Assembly (NCBI RefSeq): GCF_041381155.1
Contig: NC_091138.1
Span: forward strand, 20,337,255 to 20,401,254
Length of the DNA stretch: 64,000 bases
Direction: 5' to 3'
Source: Argopecten irradians
Lineage: Eukaryota > Mollusca > Bivalvia > Pectinida > Pectinidae
Shown here piece after piece: positions 61,090 through 64,000 of this stretch (position 1 is its first letter; every line of letters starts with the position of its first letter). Position numbers and translations under genes: made by a program. The notes below the pieces were generated by a model. The model did no database searches. It was not told the DNA's origin and was given only the letters and a program-made list of their open reading frames with translations.

Positions 61090-62905
61090 GCTCAGAGGAT
61101 GTAAGACTACTCCATTAGAACAATTTTCGAGCACATTGAAAAACATTTGGACCCAGGAGTTGTCACACATCATCTATCTTAGGATATCAAACATCAATAG
61201 TGACATTTCTCGCTACACAGATACAATACGTAGTGACCACCCAGGAATTACCGGAACAGGTACAGGAAAAGGAAGTTCTAAGTATCCTCACACCAACAGA
61301 CAGAGCTTTCATTAATTGAGTATAATTCCTCTGGGACAAAATCTTACTCTATGAAGGCAAATACACCTAAATGGGAGAAAAGAGCAGTCTAACAAGAAAG
61401 TCAATGATTTGGACAAGGATGTTAATAAGCTTACTTTCCTCAATTTTTTTGTTAGATTTATTAACGTCCTAAGTAACAGCTATGGTCATGCAAGGACGGA
61501 CCTCCTATGCGGTGAATGGAAAGATTACAATGCAAGGGTTACATGTATGTGTACAAAGCAGGAACTTTCTGTGAGCTTCTTCAATGGTTACTTTTAAAAT
61601 AAGTCAGCGACTCCGAGAACTTGTTCTGAAAGAAACTGTGAAACCTATCATAGAAAAGACAACCCAAATGAGTGAAGAAAGCACAGATGAATTTACAGAC
61701 TCCCCAGATGGTGTAGGGAAGATAAAATATATATCAGGATGGTGTGTAAATTCTGTACGCAAAAAGAAGAAGAAAATTATTCAGGCAAACATGTATAAAA
61801 AAACAGAGTGAAAGAAATTGAGAAATTGATCAAGGAGAAGAACCTACTAGATCACATAGAGGACAGATACAATTCCAAAAACAATTAAATGATTGACTCA
61901 AAAACAAAAACTTAGGAAAGGGCTGTGTGTTGTGTCGGAGGAAACGCTCACATTTTTCTTGGCACTTGACAAGAAAATTCGTCAGTTGCAGTCACAGAAA
62001 AATGTAGAGATACATGGAAGTCATGTTTGGCAATTCCTAAAAACCAATTTGCTACATGATGAAAAGCTAACACAAATGTTTGAAGGGCTGTTCCTTCAAG
62101 CTGAAGCTTGCGATAAAGAATGTGAGCTCAAACAGATTTATGATGAAATTATTTCAAAATACAGCTCCATGAGTGTGGCTCAGCTTCGGAAAGAATTTTT
62201 GATGAAATGTAGTGCCAAGAAAAAGGAAGCTACACGTAAACAAATCAAGGTCAGGACAGAAAAGGTGAAGACATCCAAACTGACATTCAGGACCTTTTTA
62301 AGTGACAAATCATCAACAAAATTAGCATCCCATAGGAAGTTACAATCTGAACTCATCCTGGACAAATCATACTTGGAAAAAAACTTCACAAAACTCCAGC
62401 TACATACACTTTCACGAGCATATCAGATTAGTTTACCCAAAACGGCTAATACAAAGAAGGCAATGACAGATTTGATTGTGGACACTGTCTTAAGTGCTGA
62501 CAACATAGTTGAGCCTAATGCTTTTTGGGATGATATGCCGGGTCCCTGTGCTCCGATTCCTGCAACATCAGGCCCATCAAAGTCGACCAAGGATATACAA
62601 TCAGCCCCGTCAACATCGACTCAGGAAACACAATCACCCCCATAAGCATCATCCAAGGATAAAACATTAACTCTCTCAAAACAGCCTTTAAAACGGAACA
62701 GTAGATGTAAAGGAAAGGGAAAAAAGAAAAAGGGTTCAGTAAAATGGCCATGTGGTGTGTGTAATAATTATGCTTCTCATGATTCAGTTGCATGTGATGT
62801 CTGTGATACTTGGTATCATGCTGATTGTTTGCAGATAAAAGATTAAAATGAATTACCAGATGAGTAGTATTGTAACATGTGTTATGACAAATTGTAGGCG
62901 GCTAT
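61090..62905 (+). pseudogene. Decayed third gene with C-terminal PHD finger
   Basis: Broken coding pieces lie in order: IEKHLDPGVVTHHLS (near 61130), YVVTTQELPEQVQEKEVLSI (near 61228), ISQRLRELVLKETVKPIIEK with GKIKYISGWCVNSV (61584-61811), then a 250-codon frame (61893-62645; Lys-rich, with KKLAL-type coiled-coil potential). After a stop come a basic KGKGKKKKG stretch and a PHD-like Cys/His pattern: CGVC, CDVC, WYHADC, CNMC (62744-62900). PHD fingers usually read histone tail marks. At least six stops or frameshifts are visible, and a SINE tail sits inside. I do not recognise the upstream part. Both the start and the promoter are unknown. Confidence 0.6.
61441..61516 (-). mobile_element. SINE tail fragment within the third gene
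   Basis: 'attaacgtcctaagtaacag' followed by 'ctatggtcatgcaaggacgg' and 'cctatgcggtg' is the reverse SINE tail, inserted into the decayed gene. Confidence 0.6.
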
Positions 62906-63175
62906 TTAGGCCTATATTTATAATCTGTATGACAATCGTGCTACGTTACGTTGTCGACATGCAAGATTTTCAAAGTGTGCAAAAACATTTAATTTATTTA
63001 ATTTCTTAAAATATCAGAAAACCCCTTTTTATTGAAAAGCTTACTTACCAAGAAACTGTCAAAGGATTGTTTGTTGCAAAACGATCAGACTCTCTGATTT
63101 AAAATGTGTCCGCCATTCGAACTTTTAGGTATACATGTATTTATATATTCGAAAAAAATGCACCATTTCTACTAG
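62906..63175. other. Subterminal region of the P-type element
   Basis: AT-rich stretch between the decayed third gene and the right inverted repeat. No feature seen. Confidence 0.4.
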
Positions 63176-63500
63176 CACTTACCAGTGTAAGGATTCGAGT
63201 CTCCTCGAAGGTCCAGGAGAAGAGTTCCGAAACGATACTCGCTGTGCATCCACTTCCGGTCCGACTAGTTACGTTTATGAGCATGACGACACGAATTTGG
63301 ATTAGATAGGACGTATTTCCAGTGTTAAATGGTGTGGGAATTTTTGAGCAACTTGGTGAAAATTGATGGAATATTACCTGAGAAATCTTTGTCTGAAAAA
63401 AGTGACTCTTTAAGCGAGTGTTTCTCTTGTATTGGGATATAAGATACCCAGTTACTGAAAAAATATATTATAATATAAACAGTAGTTACGGGCCCCTGTG
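63176..63500 (-). repeat. Right terminal inverted repeat with mirrored promoter and first exon
   Basis: Read on the minus strand it repeats the left arm: the CACAGGGGCCC end, 'ccaaattcgtgtcgtc', ACCGGAAGTG (63251-63260), 'gcgagtatcgtttcggaac' and the donor CACTG|GTAAGTG (63183/63182). Transcription from here would run leftward toward the transposase exons, the first of which has an acceptor at 60058. Confidence 0.8.
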
Positions 63501-64000
63501 GTTAGAGCGTTAGCATTGTACCTGCTGCCCCTATTGCATGATCATAAACGGCGACTAAATTTAGGATCTTATCTTTTCTCTTCCTCCTAACTGACTTTAT
63601 GTTTCCTAATGCCTCCCTTAGCACCGCCTTACTTTTGGTCTTGGGTTGAGCGTTTGCCCCTGTGAGGAAGGCTCTGGGTTCTGTCTCCTGGCAGAGACCA
63701 CCAAAGTCTATAAAAATGGCAGTTTCTGCTCCTGATTAGCACTCAGCATACAGGGAGTGGGACGACTGGTTCGCCCGTTGTCAGTATAATGTGACCGGAT
63801 GGGGTGTGTTGCTTGGTGTCTTCGACGGCATGCTTCAGTGATATAACAATAAAAAAGGGCAAACGTTCCACTATACAAGAAGACACAACACGAACATACT
63901 GCAGTCTCCCAAAACACGCACATCGCACATCACACAAACTACAAACTGCATACATGGGATGCCGTTCTTACATGACCATGGCTGTTAATAGAAAGTTAAG
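63501..64000 (+). mobile_element. SINE copy split by the P-type element
   Basis: It begins 'gttagagcgttagcattgta' directly after the element, then follows the 26307 copy module by module to 'ggctgttaatagaaagttaa' at the window edge. Its head is repeated at the left flank (54381-54396), which gives the target duplication. Confidence 0.8.

Larger units (their letters stand above)
54396..63500. mobile_element. 9.1-kb P-superfamily-like DNA transposon carrying a Pif1 helicase
   Basis: The ends are exact inverted copies starting CACAGGGGCCCGTAACTACT. The flanks share GGTTAGAGC (54388-54396 and 63500-63508). Because one base on each side is ambiguous, the target duplication is 7 to 9 bp, compatible with the 8 bp of P elements. 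Between the ends lie a Pif1-type helicase (plus), a P-type DDE transposase (minus) nested in a helicase intron, and a decayed PHD-finger gene (plus). The arms differ by substitutions and indels, so the insertion is not fresh. The helicase and the C-terminal two thirds of the transposase are well preserved; the transposase N-terminal region and third gene are damaged. A host Pif1 gene is unlikely because helicase and transposase share the same bounded unit. Confidence 0.85.

Noticed and set aside
54396-63500. Polinton-type or other virus-like element
   Set aside because: No DNA polymerase, integrase, protease or capsid-like gene is seen; the transposase is a P-type DDE enzyme.

Overview
This window looks like an AT-rich mollusc genome, most likely a bivalve. 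The evidence is two intron-rich animal genes, molluscan-style SINEs whose 3' ends read like 'aataggacgttaaac', several broken LINEs, and many MITEs and satellites. Nothing prokaryotic or organellar is present. REGION 1 (1-23.7 kb): a MARCHF1/8-type membrane E3 ubiquitin ligase lies on the minus strand. Its last exon (4541-4930) holds two membrane segments, the next (5655-5936) the RING-CH zinc finger, and short N-terminal exons lie near 15.1 and 21.2 kb. Its introns hold MITEs, degenerate tandem repeats and a satellite-like element (10.75-12.41 kb). REGION 2 (23.9-42.5 kb) is a transposon graveyard: clustered copies of one SINE (24.6-28.2 kb), three decayed LINEs (28.6-30.8 plus, 32.3-34.0 plus, 38.5-41.65 minus), a 3-kb foldback element with roughly 0.5-kb inverted ends (33.99-36.98 kb), a G-rich tandem repeat (37.6-38.45 kb), a TTAA-flanked element (38.67-39.58 kb) and a TATG microsatellite. 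REGION 3 (43.5-49.3 kb): a complete six-exon minus-strand gene for a 408-residue type I membrane receptor with a short Cys-rich ectodomain, possibly TNF-receptor related. Every intron is phase 1, and one intron holds a 1.25-kb minisatellite of a 24-bp unit. REGION 4 (49.3-54.3 kb) is mostly empty, with SINE pieces and two tRNA-like repeats. REGION 5 (54396-63500) is the main discovery: a 9.1-kb DNA transposon inserted into a SINE, with an exact target duplication of up to 9 bp and long inverted ends (about 370 and 325 bp). It carries (a) a compact three-exon Pif1-type SF1B helicase on the plus strand, (b) a P-element/THAP9-type DDE transposase of at least six exons on the minus strand, lying wholly inside the 4.3-kb second intron of the helicase, and (c) a decayed third gene ending in a PHD finger. 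Each inverted end carries the same ETS-like motif followed by the same GTAAGTG splice donor, so the two ends look like mirrored promoters with a first exon, one driving each of the two opposed genes. A transposase, a helicase and a possible chromatin reader under shared promoters would form a self-contained mobile system. I do not know of a described P-type element carrying a Pif1 helicase, but this needs a database search. All gene models here come from reading splice sites, phases and motifs by eye.
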